From: Phocoena phocoena
Taxonomy: Eukaryota; Chordata; Mammalia; Artiodactyla; Phocoenidae
Assembly (NCBI RefSeq): GCF_963924675.1
Contig: NC_089234.1
Coordinates: 28,821,668 to 28,885,667, forward strand
DNA length: 64,000 bases
Direction of reading: 5' to 3'
This document shows positions 36,736 through 47,460 of this stretch, piece after piece. Position 1 is the first letter of the stretch. Every line of letters begins with the position of its first letter. The notes beneath the pieces were generated by a model. It had not been told where the DNA came from and did no database searches. It worked only from the letters and a program-made list of their open reading frames with translations. A program made the position numbers and the translations under genes.

Positions 36736-36937
36736 TTTTTTTTTTGCGGTATGCGGGCCTCTCACTGCCGTGGCCAGTCCCATCACGGAGCACAAGCTCC
36801 AGACGCGCAGGCCCAGTGGCCACGGCCCACGGGCCCAGCTGCTTCGTGGCATGTGGGATCCTCCCGGAGCGGGACACGAATCCGTGTCCCCTGCATTGGC
36901 AGGTGGACTCTCAACCACTGTGCCACCAGGGAAGCCC
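36736..36937 (-). mobile_element. CHR SINE, short type
   Basis: Antisense copy in the L1M. The flanks 'tgttgggagattttt' (from 36721) and 'tgttggagattttt' (36938-36951) form the target-site duplication. Confidence 0.94.
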
Positions 36938-37112
36938 TGTTGGAGATTTTTGATTACTGATTCAGTCTCCTTACTAGGTATAGGTCTATTCAGATGGTCT
37001 GTTTCTTCATAATTTAGTCTTGGGAGGTTTTGTGTTTCTGGGGGAATTTTTCCATTTCATCCAGGTTATCCAATTTTTTGGCATACAGTTGCTCATAGTG
37101 CTCTTATAATCC

Positions 37113-37311
37113 TTTTTATTTCTGTAGAATTGGTACTAATGTGCTCACTTCCTGATTTTAATAGAGTCTTTTCTCTCTTTTTTTTTAGTTAGTCTAGCTA
37201 AAGATTTATCAATTTTTTATTTCTGTAGAATTGGTACTAATGTGCTCACTTCCTGATTTTAATAGAGTCTTTTCTCTTTTTTTAGTTAGTCTAGCTAAAG
37301 ATTTATCAATT
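37113..37311. repeat. Tandem duplication of about 100 bp inside the old L1
   Basis: The segment starting 'tttttatttctgtagaattgg' and ending 'agatttatcaatt' occurs twice (from 37113 and from 37214). The copies differ essentially only in a T-tract length (offset 101 at the left, 97 at the right). Confidence 0.95.
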
Positions 37312-37497
37312 TTGTTGAAATTTTCAAAGTATCAACTTTTTGTTTCATTGATTTTCTCTATTGTTTTTCTGTTCATGGTCTCATTTATATCTAATCTTTA
37401 TAATTTCTTTCCTTCTGCTATCTTTGGGTTTAGTTTTTTCTTTTTTGTATTTCCTTCAAGTTGTAAAGCTAGGTTATTGGTTTGCGGCCTTTCTTGT

Positions 37498-37846
37498 TAT
37501 TTATTTATTTATTTATTTATTTTTGGCTGTGGTGGGTCTTCATCGCTGTGCATGGGCTTTCTCTAGTTGCGTTGAGTGGGAGCTACTCTTCATTGCATTG
37601 CGTGGGCTTCTCACTGCAGTGGCTTCTCTTGTTGTGGAGCATGAGCTGTAGGTGTGTGGGCTTCAGTAATTGTGGCACATGGGCTCAGTAGTTGTGGCTC
37701 TTGGGCTCTAGAGTGCAGGCTCAGTAGTTGTGGCACACGGGCTTAGTTGCTCCACAGCATGTGGGATCTTCCTGGACCAGGGATTGAACCTGTGTCCCCT
37801 GCATTGGCAGGTGGATTCTTAACCACTGCGCTACCAGGGAAATCCC
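37498..37846 (-). mobile_element. CHR SINE, long type
   Basis: Antisense long copy with a (TTTA)n tail. The flanks share cttgtt. It interrupts the L1M. Confidence 0.92.
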
Positions 37847-37854
37847 TTGTTTTT

Positions 37855-37985
37855 TTCTTTATTTTATTTATTTATTTATCTTTATAGAGCAGGTTCTTAT
37901 TAGTTATCTATTTTATACATATTAGTGTATATATGTCAATCCCAAACTCCCAATTCATCCCATCCGCCCACTTTCTCCCCTTGGT
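37855..37985 (-). mobile_element. Short L1 3' tail inserted next to a SINE
   Basis: 'ctttatagagcaggttcttattagttatctattttatacatattagtgtatatatgtcaatccc...' is the antisense 3' UTR of a younger L1, about 130 bp, immediately after the CHR SINE and within the old L1. Confidence 0.75.
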
Positions 37986-38840
37986 AAGTTTTGGTATGTT
38001 GTGTTTTCATTTTCATTCAAGCCTAAGTATTTTCTAATTTCCCTTGTGATTTCTTCTTTGATCCATTGGTCTTTTAAAAGTGTGATGTTTAATTTCAAAA
38101 TTTTGTGAATTTTCCAGTTTTCTTTATGTAATTGATTCCTAACTTCATCCTGTTTTGGTCAGAGAAGAAACTTTTTATGACATTTATATTTTTAAATCTA
38201 TTGAGACTTAATTTGTGGCCGAATATATGGTTTATCCTGGAAAATATGTCATGTATACTTGAGAAGAATGTGTATGTTGCTGTTGTTGAGTAGAGTATTC
38301 TGTATATGTCTGATAGATCTGGTTGGTTTATTGTGTTACTTAAATTTTCTGTTTTCCTTACTTTTGTTTGTTTGTTCAATCTATTATTGTGAGTGGGGTA
38401 TTGAAATACTGTCAGTTTTTGCTTCTCATATTTTGATGGTCTGTCATTAGGTGTATAAATGTTTATAATTGTTATATCTTCTTGCAGAATTGAACCTTTT
38501 ATTAACATATAATATCCTTTTTCTCTTGTAACCTTTTTGTCATAGTCTATTTTGTCTGGTATTAGTGTAGCTACTCTTGAACTCTTTTGGTTACTATTTG
38601 CATGGAGTATAGTTTTCCATCCTTTTACTTTAAACCTTTTGTGTCTTTGTGTCTATAGTGAGTCTTTTATAGACAGTATATAGATGGATCATGTATTTTT
38701 AAAATCCATTCTGCCAATTTCTGCTATTTAATTGAAGAGTTTAATTCATTTGCCTTTAAAGTAATTACTGATAAGGAAGAGCCTACTTTTGCCATTTAGC
38801 TATTTGTTTTTTATGTGTTGTATGTGCTTTTCATTCCTTG

Positions 38841-39110
38841 ATTTTTCCACAGACCTCATATTGTGGAGGAAATGAAAGTATCATGGTTTTAATACATAAA
38901 AGTACTTTTGGAATGTATACACATTATATGATTCAGTACCAAGGTGAGAGAGACTAGTTATCAAATGTTAAGTAGTCTTTAAGGGAAGTGGAACATTCTT
39001 GAAAAAGATGAAGTTATTTAAGAGTTCATTTTAAAACAACCATTTATACACACTTAATATTTACAAAATACAGTGCTTGGCTCTGTAGAGATATAACATA
39101 AAATAATAAT
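38841..39110. other. Unique sequence
   Basis: No gene or repeat is recognised. Confidence 0.4.
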
Positions 39111-39225
39111 GGCAGCCTCCATTTGTTTAGCAAAGACAAGCACAACGTTAAGCCATTTAAAATGTGAGTTTATTTGATCCTTACAATTACCTTTTGGTGT
39201 TAGGTAGTGTTATTATTCTCTTGTT
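39110..39225 (+). repeat. MIR-like fragment
   Basis: 'aaagacaagcacaacgttaagccatttaaaatgtgagtttatttgatccttacaattacc' fits a decayed MIR. Confidence 0.5.
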
Positions 39226-39234
39226 CCCTCGCTA

Positions 39235-39545
39235 CATCAACCAGTCTTCTTGGCTCTACACTTCCAAAATATATCCCATTTCAGTCTACTTCTTGGCATC
39301 TTTACTGCTACTATTATAGTCCAAGCTCAATAATTTCTCATGTGACCTGCTGATCTCCCTACTTGCATTCTTATCTCCTTGCTATGATACTCTGGCCACA
39401 TAGCAGTCATCATGAACTTCCAGTAAGTTTCTAAAAGGTTATGTCATTCTTCTGCTTAAAACCCTTCAATGACTTTCTGGTACATGTAGAATAAAGTCCA
39501 AACTCTTTACCATGATCTACAGGGTCTTATACAATCTGTTCCTTG
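39235..39545 (+). repeat. Probable L2-like fragment
   Basis: 'cagtcatcatgaac...atgtcattcttctgcttaaaacccttcaatgactttctgg...ataaagtccaaactctttaccatgatctacagg' is a widely dispersed old repeat phrase, probably L2. Confidence 0.5.
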
Positions 39546-39908
39546 CTATCAATCTTAATTTAAATGAGACAAACTTTTTAAATAGGGAATCAAACAGAGT
39601 CAAAAGATTTATTACTTTATTGATTTCCTTTAATGATAAAGGAAATTCCAAAGCTCTTGTTCTTACTTATAAAAGAACTCCCCAAGTACTATACTTTTCA
39701 GAAAACAGATAACAATTCAAATATTATTACAGGGCAATGAATTATTAAATGAAACAATCAGAAATGGAGAATTTTAGAACTTACAGGTTACATTCACAGG
39801 ACAAGGGAACAATCAACTGATTTCTTATGTTTTCATGAGTGATACTTTTATAATAACAGAAAACAGATGATACTATATATTTTCAAAGCCTCACAGTAGA
39901 TAGCAGAG
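39546..39908. other. Unique sequence
   Basis: AT-rich. No gene is recognised. Confidence 0.4.
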
Positions 39909-39920
39909 TAAGTTGGATAT

Positions 39921-40244
39921 ATATTTTTAAAAATTTATTTATTTAACTTATTTATTTTTAACTGTGTTGGGTCTTCGTTGCTGCACGCGGGCTTTCTCTA
40001 GTTGTGGCAAGTGGGGGCTACTCTTCATTGCGGTGCGTGGGCTTCTCATTGTGCTGGCTTCTCTTGTTGCGGGGCACAGGCTCTAGGCACACAGGCTTTG
40101 GTAGTTGTGGCTCATGGGCTCAGTAGTTGTGGCACACGGGCTTAGTTGCTCCGCTGCATGTGGGATCTTCCCGGACCAGGGCTCAAACCCATGTCCCCTG
40201 CATTGGCAGGTGGATTCTTAACCACTGAACCACCATGGAAGCCC
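39921..40244 (-). mobile_element. CHR SINE, long type
   Basis: Antisense long copy. The target-site duplication TAAGTTGGATAT is at 39909-39920 and 40245-40256. Confidence 0.94.
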
Positions 40245-40309
40245 TAAGTTGGATATTTTTGTGAGTGTTCTCAATATAACACCTTGTTAAATATAGTAAT
40301 TACAAAAAT

Positions 40310-40465
40310 AATAACAGTGATAAGTAACTTAGGTTATGTGCTGGGCACTATTCTAACTTCTTTATATTTATTAACTCTTAATCCTTCCAACAACTCATGA
40401 GGTAGGTATTTTTTTTTAATGTGTTTAAATTTTTTTTTTATCATTTTACGGAGGATAAACTGAGG
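40310..40465 (+). repeat. MIR SINE
   Basis: 'tatgtgctgggcactattctaacttctttatatttattaactcttaatccttccaacaactcatgaggtagg' then 'tcattttacggaggataaactgagg', followed directly by an L1 tail. Confidence 0.75.
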
Positions 40466-40555
40466 TAGCACAGGGAACTCTACCATGCTGTACAGTAGAA
40501 ACTAACAAAACATTGTGAAACAACTATACCCCAATTTAAAAAAAAAATAAAAGAA
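40466..40555 (+). mobile_element. Very short L1 3' tail
   Basis: 'agcacagggaactct...ctgtacagtagaaactaacaaaac...caactataccccaattt' plus an A tract: only the last 90 bp or so of an L1, in sense, inserted at the end of a MIR. Confidence 0.8.
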
Positions 40556-40815
40556 AGTTTATATAGCTTTTGTAATACTTTAGAGCCTTCTTTTCTTGTG
40601 GCTGTAAGGTAAGAGAGAACACTTTTCCTTATTGCCTTTTTGAGACTTCCTTCTCAAGTAGTTTTGAGGGACCATAGCTTCAAGGCTAAGCACTGGAATT
40701 CCATTAGAACTGAGAGAAAAGAATCAGATAACTGAGACCTGAGAATCGTAAAACTGTTGGTACAGAAAAGGGCCAGAACAGAATTGTAACAAATACTTGT
40801 TGAGTGAGTGAATGG
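40556..40815. other. Unique sequence
   Basis: No gene or repeat is recognised. Confidence 0.4.
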
Positions 40816-40819
40816 AATC

Positions 40820-40950
40820 TCATTTAACAGGTAAAGAAATTGAGGTTTAGGGAATTTTAAGTGCCTTGTTCAAGTTCTCAGAGCTATTAAGTGTAGGAGT
40901 TTGGATTTTGAATCCAGAGCCGGAATTTTAACAACTGCCTAGCTTGCAAC
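40820..40950 (+). repeat. MIR SINE 3' part
   Basis: 'acaggtaaagaaattgaggtttaggg...agttctcagagctattaagtgtaggagtttggattttgaatccagagcc' is MIR. Confidence 0.7.
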
Positions 40951-41495
40951 ATGAGAGTGGTATACTCACAGTTAACCATAACACAAGGAGAGAGGGATGT
41001 ATTACATATGCAGGTAGGTAGTGGTGGTAGGGAATGGTTCCTTTATTTGGCCAGAGGTTCTTTTCTTTTATACTTCAAATTGTGGCTGTTTCACTGTTCC
41101 CCAGAGTCTGGGAATGGTTAAAGGGAAATTTTGTCATTGTTTAACTGCTGATGAAAGATGTGAAAGAGAGGTTGAAGTAATTATTAGATAGTTGAGATTT
41201 TGGAAATGAATCTCAAATATCCATTTTGTTTCTTTTCTATATAACAGGGGACATTTGAGGCTCTACTGTAGATGTTGAATAAATACAGGTGTGTTTTAAA
41301 AGATGTGGTGGCATTCAGTACCCTTGGCGATTTTGCCAAACTTCCCTTTTTGTCCATTTCTTCCATTGTTACCCTTCTTCAGATGATTTGGTTCATTCAC
41401 TGCCCCTCTAATAGACCTTTCATTTTCCCTTCCCAGAGCTCTTGCCTAATGGAGACTATAATCTCTCTTGTGATAAATCTGGAATATTCACAAAC
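40951..41495. other. Unique sequence
   Basis: Includes part of an accidental 159-codon frame (41272-41751) whose second half overlaps a MIR. No gene is recognised. Confidence 0.4.
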
Positions 41496-41497
41496 TC

Positions 41498-41660
41498 ACC
41501 TTCTTGGAGTTGGAAGGGACTTTGAAGAAATTGTGATCCAGAAAGCTGAAGAGACTTGTCCATCCAGGGTTGCACAGCAGTTAATGGCAAGGCTAGTCAA
41601 GAACCTAGTTCTCCTGAACTTGCAGTCACAGGCTCTGTGCACAGCTCCACTCTGCCTCAC
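41498..41660 (+). repeat. MIR SINE fragment
   Basis: 'ggagttggaagggactttgaagaaattgtgatccag...agagacttgtccatccagggttgcacagcagttaatggcaagg' is MIR-like. Confidence 0.65.
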
Positions 41661-42810
41661 TTTTGGGTTGCTAGGAGCAGTTTCTAAAGAATATGCTGAG
41701 AGGGCCTCTGGGTCTTCTCTGACATCAACTTCAAAATATGTGCCAGTGTGATTTTCATATACAGAGTATGGGATTTTTCAAGAAAGTCACGTCTGTTTTA
41801 TTTACTCAGTGTAGTCCCTGACAGCAGTATGCAAATATAGAATTTATTTAGTCTGCCTCCTCTGGTGACTTGCCAGTCGCTGAGCGGGAGGAACACATTT
41901 CATGTTTCCCATGGGTTTTGTTTGTCATAGCTTGGTTTCCCATAATGAAAAGAGCCCTGGGTAGCCCCATATGGGATGAAGCTGGAGAGTATTAAATGCT
42001 TCTGTCTTATGTACATTGGGCATTCATATTTACTTATGAAGTTCCTCTATGTATTAAATTTAGAACTTGCCAAAATCTACCACTCAAAAATTGGTTTCTT
42101 GGGTATTCTGATGAACCACAGTATTTGACAAAGGAAAGTTAGCCTTCTAGTTACAGTGTAAGCAATTGGAACCTGGGTTTTATTTGCAATTTAGGAATCT
42201 TTCTTAGCGAAGTGTACTCCCTTAGGTAAAGAATAAAAGCCTTGATTCTTATTGAAAGTTATGAATGTTTTTACCTCTGTTTTTCCAGTACCATATATTC
42301 TTTTTCAGAATAGATGTTCTTGGTCCAAAAGTCCAGCATCATCCTACCTTTCTGTAAGTTGCTTGCAGCATTTTTCTGAGACCTCATTTATGTGCTATCA
42401 CTTTCTGTGGTATCAGTAAAGAACAATGCAACCTTTTCATGAAAAGAAGCCATTTCTTCCTCATTTCTAATTGGTTCTGTCATTTATCAAAAAGAACAAC
42501 AATTGCAACTCTGTTGTTCTGAAATGAGACTTTTTTCTGATGATAATCGAAGATCCAGGGAATTTATATAAGTTCAGTGACTAGGAGAGAAATAGTGGTT
42601 TTTATAAATTGTGATTTTGATGACTTAATCAGTTATCTTTGGTATTTTGAAGTCTGGAATCTAAACAGGCATTTCTTTCTTTCTTTTTTTTTTAAAAAAG
42701 GGAAATAAGTGCCTAGAACATAGTCTCTTTTAAACATTACACTATTACTCTCTTCCCCTTTTGCAAAATACCTACTTGGTACTTCAGTAAAGGAATGATC
42801 TGAACCTTTC
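41661..42810. other. Unique sequence
   Basis: About 1.1 kb without a named repeat. No exon or RNA gene is recognised. Confidence 0.45.
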
Positions 42811-42811
42811 A

Positions 42812-43008
42812 TATATTGAACACTACTGTGTGAGAGCCACTTTTACATACTTTAACTCATTTAATCTCCTCAACAACTTTATGAAGTGGTTATTTTTGTA
42901 CTAATTTTTACTGATGAAGAAATAGATGGTTAGAAAGCCCAAGTAATTTGCTTAAGTTCACATAATGTGATAGAACTCGGGTTTAAACCCAGATTTGTTG
43001 ATTTCTGT
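42812..43008 (+). repeat. MIR SINE
   Basis: 'gaacactactgtgtgagagccacttttacatactttaactcatttaatctcctcaacaactttatgaagtgg' continuing to 'gatagaactcgggtttaaaccc' covers most of a MIR. Confidence 0.8.
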
Positions 43009-43009
43009 G

Positions 43010-43390
43010 GCGGTGAATGCTAATTGCCTACTTGGTATTCATCCTCTCCTCTTTCTTATAAACAGAACTCCAACTTTATATGAAGCGGCAAAAGACTGTA
43101 TTTTTCAGCCTCCTTTTCAGCTAGGAGTTGGCCGTGAGATATAAGTGGAAATTGTTGGATGGGACTTCCAGAAATGACTCAGGTGGCAGTTGTCTTTTTG
43201 CTTTTCTCATCTTTCCTGTCTAGAAATTAGATGTGATGGCTGAAATTCTAGCACGAACATGAGGGAACCTTGAAAATGGAAGCTACTTGCCAGTGCTAAG
43301 AAGTAGAAAAACAGAGGAGTCTGAGACCCTGATGACAATGTGGTGCTACCATAACAGCTCTGGACTGCCTACCTTCAGGCTACGTTAATG
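43010..43390 (+). repeat. Unassigned ancient repeat
   Basis: 'gggacttccagaaatgactcagg...tagatgtgatggctgaaattctagc...cctgatgacaatgtggtgctaccataacagctctggactgcctacctt...atgagagagag' looks like a dispersed mammalian repeat; the family is not assigned. Confidence 0.4.
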
Positions 43391-43577
43391 AGAGAGAGAG
43401 GGGGAAAAAACCCCATTTGTCAGATCTGTGTAACAAGCAGCTGAATGTAGTTTCCTAATTAAGACAGACTTCAAGAACCATTCTACATTTAGTACACTAG
43501 ACCAGTATGGCTGGTCTGCCTGCCATTTTTTGAATACCTGAGTGACTAACTTTTTAAATTCAGTACAGTCCAGTGTC

Positions 43578-43732
43578 TTACTATTCAAAGTGTAGTGGGT
43601 GAACTAGAACATTGGCATCACCTGGGAGTTTGTAAGAACTGCAGCATCTCAGGCATGGACCTATTGAATCAGAGTCTGTAGTTTAAGAAGATCCCCATTT
43701 GTATGCCTATTAAAGTTTGAGAAACACTGGTT
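43578..43732 (+). repeat. MER5A-like hAT element
   Basis: 'tcaaagtgtagtgggtgaactagaacattggcatcacctgggagtttg...ttgaatcagagtctgtagtttaagaagatcc...aaagtttgagaaacactgg' is a nearly complete MER5A-like element. Confidence 0.8.
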
Positions 43733-43909
43733 GCCTTATGGTCACAAGAAGTTCTTAACTGAAAGTGAATTTGTAAAGTATACTTATAGATATGCCTTGA
43801 TTTATGCAACAGATGTATTTATGGTAAACAGTAGGGAAATCAAAGTTTTGTAAATTAAATCATATTAAATACACCAGGACAGAGGGGCAATTCCTTTAAA
43901 ATTTTTTTG

Positions 43910-44125
43910 GCTTGATATACTACTATGTGATAATTACTTGCATTAGTTCTTAAAACAATCCAATGAATATAGGTATCATCATCATCATCACTACCATTAC
44001 CATTTACAAGTGAAGAAACTAGAGATTTGAAAGTTTAAGTAACTTGCACACTCTCCAACAACTAGTTTATGGCAAAACTGGGGCTTAGATTAAAATCTGT
44101 CAGATTCCAGAACCTGTATTCTTAA
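43910..44125 (+). repeat. MIR SINE
   Basis: 'tactatgtgataattacttgcattagttcttaaaacaatccaatgaatataggtatc', a (ATC)n run, then 'tttacaagtgaagaaactagag' and 'ggcttagattaaaatctg' follow the MIR order. Confidence 0.75.
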
Positions 44126-44169
44126 GCATTTAAAGTGATCTCATGGTGTAGTCCTTTGTAAGATCTCTT

Positions 44170-44176
<7 letters not shown>

Positions 44177-44213
<37 letters not shown>

Positions 44214-44404
44214 CGTTACGCGGGCCTCTCACTGTCGTGGCCTCTCCCGTTGCGGAGGACAGGCTCCGGACGCGCAGGCTCAGCGGCCATGGCTCACGGG
44301 CCCAGCCGCTCCGCGGCATGTGGGATCCTCCCAGACCGGGGCACGAACCCGTGTCCCCTGCATCGGCAGGCGGACTCTCAACCACTGCGCCACCAGGGAA
44401 GCCC
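44177..44404 (-). mobile_element. CHR SINE, short type, very young
   Basis: Antisense copy with a T tract of 39 (44172-44210) and perfect target-site duplication AGATCTCTTTCTTTTT at 44161-44176 and 44405-44420. The body is close to the family consensus. The long unbroken tail and perfect duplication mark it as the youngest insertion in the window. Confidence 0.96.
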
Positions 44405-44420
44405 AGATCTCTTTCTTTTT

Positions 44421-44656
44421 AAATGAAATGCCCTTTGATCTTTTTCCTTACAGATTTTGATACACTGAAGCAAGTTATGTAATAAATATAAGAATAAAAT
44501 AATGCCATTATTTATTAAACATCAGTTATTATGGCATTAACAGCATTATTTCTGCCAGAACCCTTTAATTGAACTTATATACAGTAATAATGATAATACT
44601 CAAAATAAAATCTGCATTTTGGAAGTTCCTGATTATCCTTCTTTGACCTTATAATT
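44421..44656. other. Unique AT-rich sequence
   Basis: No gene or repeat is recognised. Confidence 0.4.
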
Positions 44657-44687
44657 TAAATTTTATTTCTTAAAAAATATATATATA

Positions 44688-44890
44688 GGGCTTCCCTGGT
44701 GGCGCAGTGGTTGAGAGTCCGCCTGCTGATGGAGGGGATGCGGGTTTGTGCCACGGTCCGGGAAGATCCCACATGCCGCGGAGCGGCTGGGCCCGTGAGC
44801 CATGGCCGCTGAGCCTGCGTGTCCGGAGCCTGTGCTCCGCAACGGGAGAGGCCACAACAGTGAGAGGCCCGCGTACCGAAAAAAAAAAAA
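44688..44890 (+). mobile_element. CHR SINE, short type, inserted in the tail of the next SINE
   Basis: Sense copy from GGGCTTCCC to its A tail. It sits between the left target-site duplication of the following antisense SINE and that SINE's body, so it inserted into that SINE's A/T tail. Confidence 0.94.
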
Positions 44891-45185
44891 TATATGTATG
44901 TATTTATTTATTTATTGGCTGCATTGGGTTTTAGTTGCGGCACGTGGGATCTTTCATTGTGGTGCATGGGCTCTTCTTTGTGGTGCATGGGCTTGTCTCT
45001 AGTTGCGGTGCGTGAGCTCCAGAGTGTGCAGCCTCAGTAGTTGCGGTGTGCGGGCTCTCTAATTGTGGCGCATGGGCTTAGTTGCCCCGTGGCATGTGGG
45101 ATCTTAGTTCCCTGACCAGGGATCGAACCTCTGTCCCCTGCATTGGAAGGTGGATTCTTAACCACTGGACCCCCAGGGAAGTCCC
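44891..45185 (-). mobile_element. CHR SINE, long variant
   Basis: Antisense copy. Its target-site duplication (taaattttatttcttaaa at 44657-44674, taagttttatttcttaaa at 45186-45203) brackets both SINEs, which shows that it is the older of the two. Confidence 0.94.
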
Positions 45186-45203
45186 TAAGTTTTATTTCTT
45201 AAA

Positions 45204-45570
45204 TGATTATTTTTTCTGATTATGTAAGTAATATGTGTTTATTATAGAATGTTTTGGAAATATAGAAAACAAAAAGAATAACATAAAAATCCCTTGTAAA
45301 CCCAGAAATAGCCACGTCTACCTTTCAAACTTTTTTTTTCTGATCTATGTATTGTTTTACACATATTCATTGTCAAAGTATTGTGAAGAATCTTGCTGTC
45401 CAAGTTTATTAAGTTCGGAGTTTTATATATCAGTTTTTCTTAAAATGAGATGCACACATATTAAATTGTATTATATGATAGACTTCTTGAAGATTCATCC
45501 TCTTCTTAGGAATTTGAGAGTTTATATTTCATTGTATTGTGCATATGGCATTTACACTATTAAGAGTTAG
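45204..45570 (-). repeat. Possible old L1 (L1ME-like) fragment
   Basis: 'gtaagtaatatgtgtttattatagaatgttttggaaatatag...aaaaatcccttgtaaacccagaaatagcc' resembles an old L1 3' region. Low certainty. Confidence 0.35.
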
Positions 45571-46320
45571 CTAATTGTTCCAAAAAATGGTATTTCTGTT
45601 ATTAAATGTCTTAGAACATGGTGAATGGGGGTGGTATCTAAAGTACCCTCAGAAGTGGAAGGGCTTGTAGAGACTCTCACCTAGTGGGGAACCAACCCCC
45701 TTCCATTATCCTGTCTTTTCATGGTTTCGTCCAGTGAGACTGAGCTCACTACCTCTTTTCATGGTTTTGTCCAGTGAGACTGAGCTCAGTACCTCAGAAG
45801 GCATCCATTTCATTTTTGATGAACAACTTTGCTCGGTAGATTTTCTTTAAACTGGGCCCAAACCTTACTTTCCTTTTTTTATAGTCGATGGTCCTGGCTC
45901 TGCTCTCCACAGCAAAAAGAAGTACTTCAGCTTCTCTCTGATTTTTCTCAAAGTGTGGTGGAAGCATCTCAGGAGAATGAGATGATCTACCTTTTTGATT
46001 TATGTTTTTGCATGCTTTTAATGTACATTCTTTGGTACAGGAATATATGTATATAATTCATAAATTAATAATGTATATTGATCTGTTAAAATGTCAAAAA
46101 GTTTAGAGACCACTCTTCTATCCTTCCAATCTCAGAAGTCTCTCTTTTATAGTCCTTTTTCCAGTTAAATCTCCTGGGGCCTTTCTTCAACTGCCCTTCC
46201 TAAGATGCTGATTTTAGACTTCTACCACATGGTTTCTCTCCCCAGAAGGTCTCTAGCTCATCAGTATCGCTCCAGATGTGGCCTACCCTGGTAGAACAAC
46301 ATTTTGTGAGGATAGACTCT
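45571..46320. other. Unique sequence
   Basis: Contains the 40-bp duplication at 45715-45794. No gene is recognised. Confidence 0.45.
45715..45794. repeat. 40-bp tandem duplication
   Basis: 'cttttcatggtttcgtccagtgagactgagctcactacct' is at 45715-45754 and is repeated at 45755-45794 with two differences. Confidence 0.97.
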
Positions 46321-46321
46321 A

Positions 46322-46760
46322 ATATTACATTGTACCATGAATTATTTAACTGTCCTTTTATTGCTAGACATTTATGTTCTTTCCAACTTATAAATAATAC
46401 TCTGTGCTCATATTTGTACTTGAATTCTTATGTATCATTCTGATTATTTTCTTAGGATAGCTTCCTAATTGGAATCATTCTATTAATAAATAACTATTTT
46501 AGGCATTTGATATATATTGCCACATTGCTCCCCAGGAAGATTAAATCACTTTATTCTTTCACTAGAAATATATGAGAGTATCAATTATTATAGTCTTGGC
46601 AAAAATTATATTCCTTGGTATTAATATTTTATTTTACTATTTTCTAATTAAATGGACAAAATGAAATTCATTGTTGTTTTATTTTTAACTTCTTTGATTC
46701 TTAGTGTTCTAATTGTTTCTGTAATGAATTTATATTGCACCAAATTCTGTCTCTTCTGTA
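46322..46760 (-). repeat. Old L1 (L1ME-like) antisense fragment
   Basis: 'tgtccttttattgctagacatttatgttctttcc...ttttaggcatttgatatatattgccacattgctccccaggaag' is antisense old L1 3' region. Confidence 0.6.
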
Positions 46761-47318
46761 CATCATTGTAAAAAAATTTAAAGTATTTATTGCATTAGAC
46801 AGTTTTTTTCCAAAATTAAAAATTTTAAGTTATGAGATTGTTATAGCTAACTTGCTGTAATGTTCATGGCAGCTAAGTAGTACAATTAGAAAAATATTTT
46901 CGAACACCAGTTTCCAGAAGTCTGTTTACATAGCATGAGTTTCTTTCCAGAAAGCAGTTAAGATCCCATTTGTTAAGATGTCAACCTTACCTTTAAGGTG
47001 GTGTGCATGCGTGTGTGTGTGTGTGCATCTGAATGTCAGCTATGTGTTTGTGTGTTTTAATATATGCAACACATACACATTTAATATGGCTTTTAATAAA
47101 AGCCATAGCAGAATACTGATGGCTTTTTTTAATTACAGAAATTATCACAAAACTGGAATACTTGTTTTTTTCTTTTTTATAATACTTTTCAAAAATTGCT
47201 TAATTTTTAAAGTTTGACAACATTAAACATGTTTGCCATAGGACAATTGCAAATCACTATGTGATATAAAACATTTTTATATTCATAACCCTTGTTTCTT
47301 TTCTATCCCCTTGTGACT
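46761..47318. other. Unique AT-rich sequence
   Basis: A (GT)n patch is at 47007-47025. No gene is recognised. Confidence 0.4.
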
Positions 47319-47319
47319 T

Positions 47320-47460
47320 TTAAATTAACTTTATTGACGTATAGTTGATTTACAATATTGTATTAGTTTCAGGTGTACAACATAGTGATTCAAAATTTTT
47401 ATAGATTATACTCCATATAAATTATTATAAAGTATTGGCTGTATTCTCTGTTCTGAAAAT
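47320..47460 (-). mobile_element. L1 3' tail, antisense
   Basis: 'taactttattgacgtatagttgatttacaatattgtattagtttcaggtgtacaacatagtgattc' is the antisense end of a cetartiodactyl L1 3' UTR. Confidence 0.8.

Larger units (their letters stand above)
33724..38840 (-). mobile_element. Long old L1 (L1M), antisense, with later insertions
   Basis: From the T tract and 3' UTR at 33724 through ORF2 to the ORF1/ORF2 junction near 38840. Translated pieces on the minus strand show ORF2: [19 protein letters not shown] (34968-35201), [19 protein letters not shown] (35213-35413), [14 protein letters not shown] (within 36177-36416) and NIYTPNDRPSKY in the endonuclease (38095-38508). It is more diverged than the L1 at 16.7-23 kb. 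It is interrupted by SINEs at 35944, 36736 and 37498 and by a short L1 tail at 37855, and has an internal tandem duplication at 37113-37311. Confidence 0.88.

Noticed and set aside
41272..41751. 159-codon open frame
   Set aside because: Its second half runs through a MIR (about 41498-41660). No domain, no splice context and no known similarity.
44211..44426. Repeated small open frames such as MRYAGLSLL..., MASPVAEHRL... and MVESPPADAG...
   Set aside because: The same peptides recur at every short CHR SINE (for example 8-370, 6813-7061, 19876-20196, 33421-33754 and 59042-59371). They are chance translations of the SINE.
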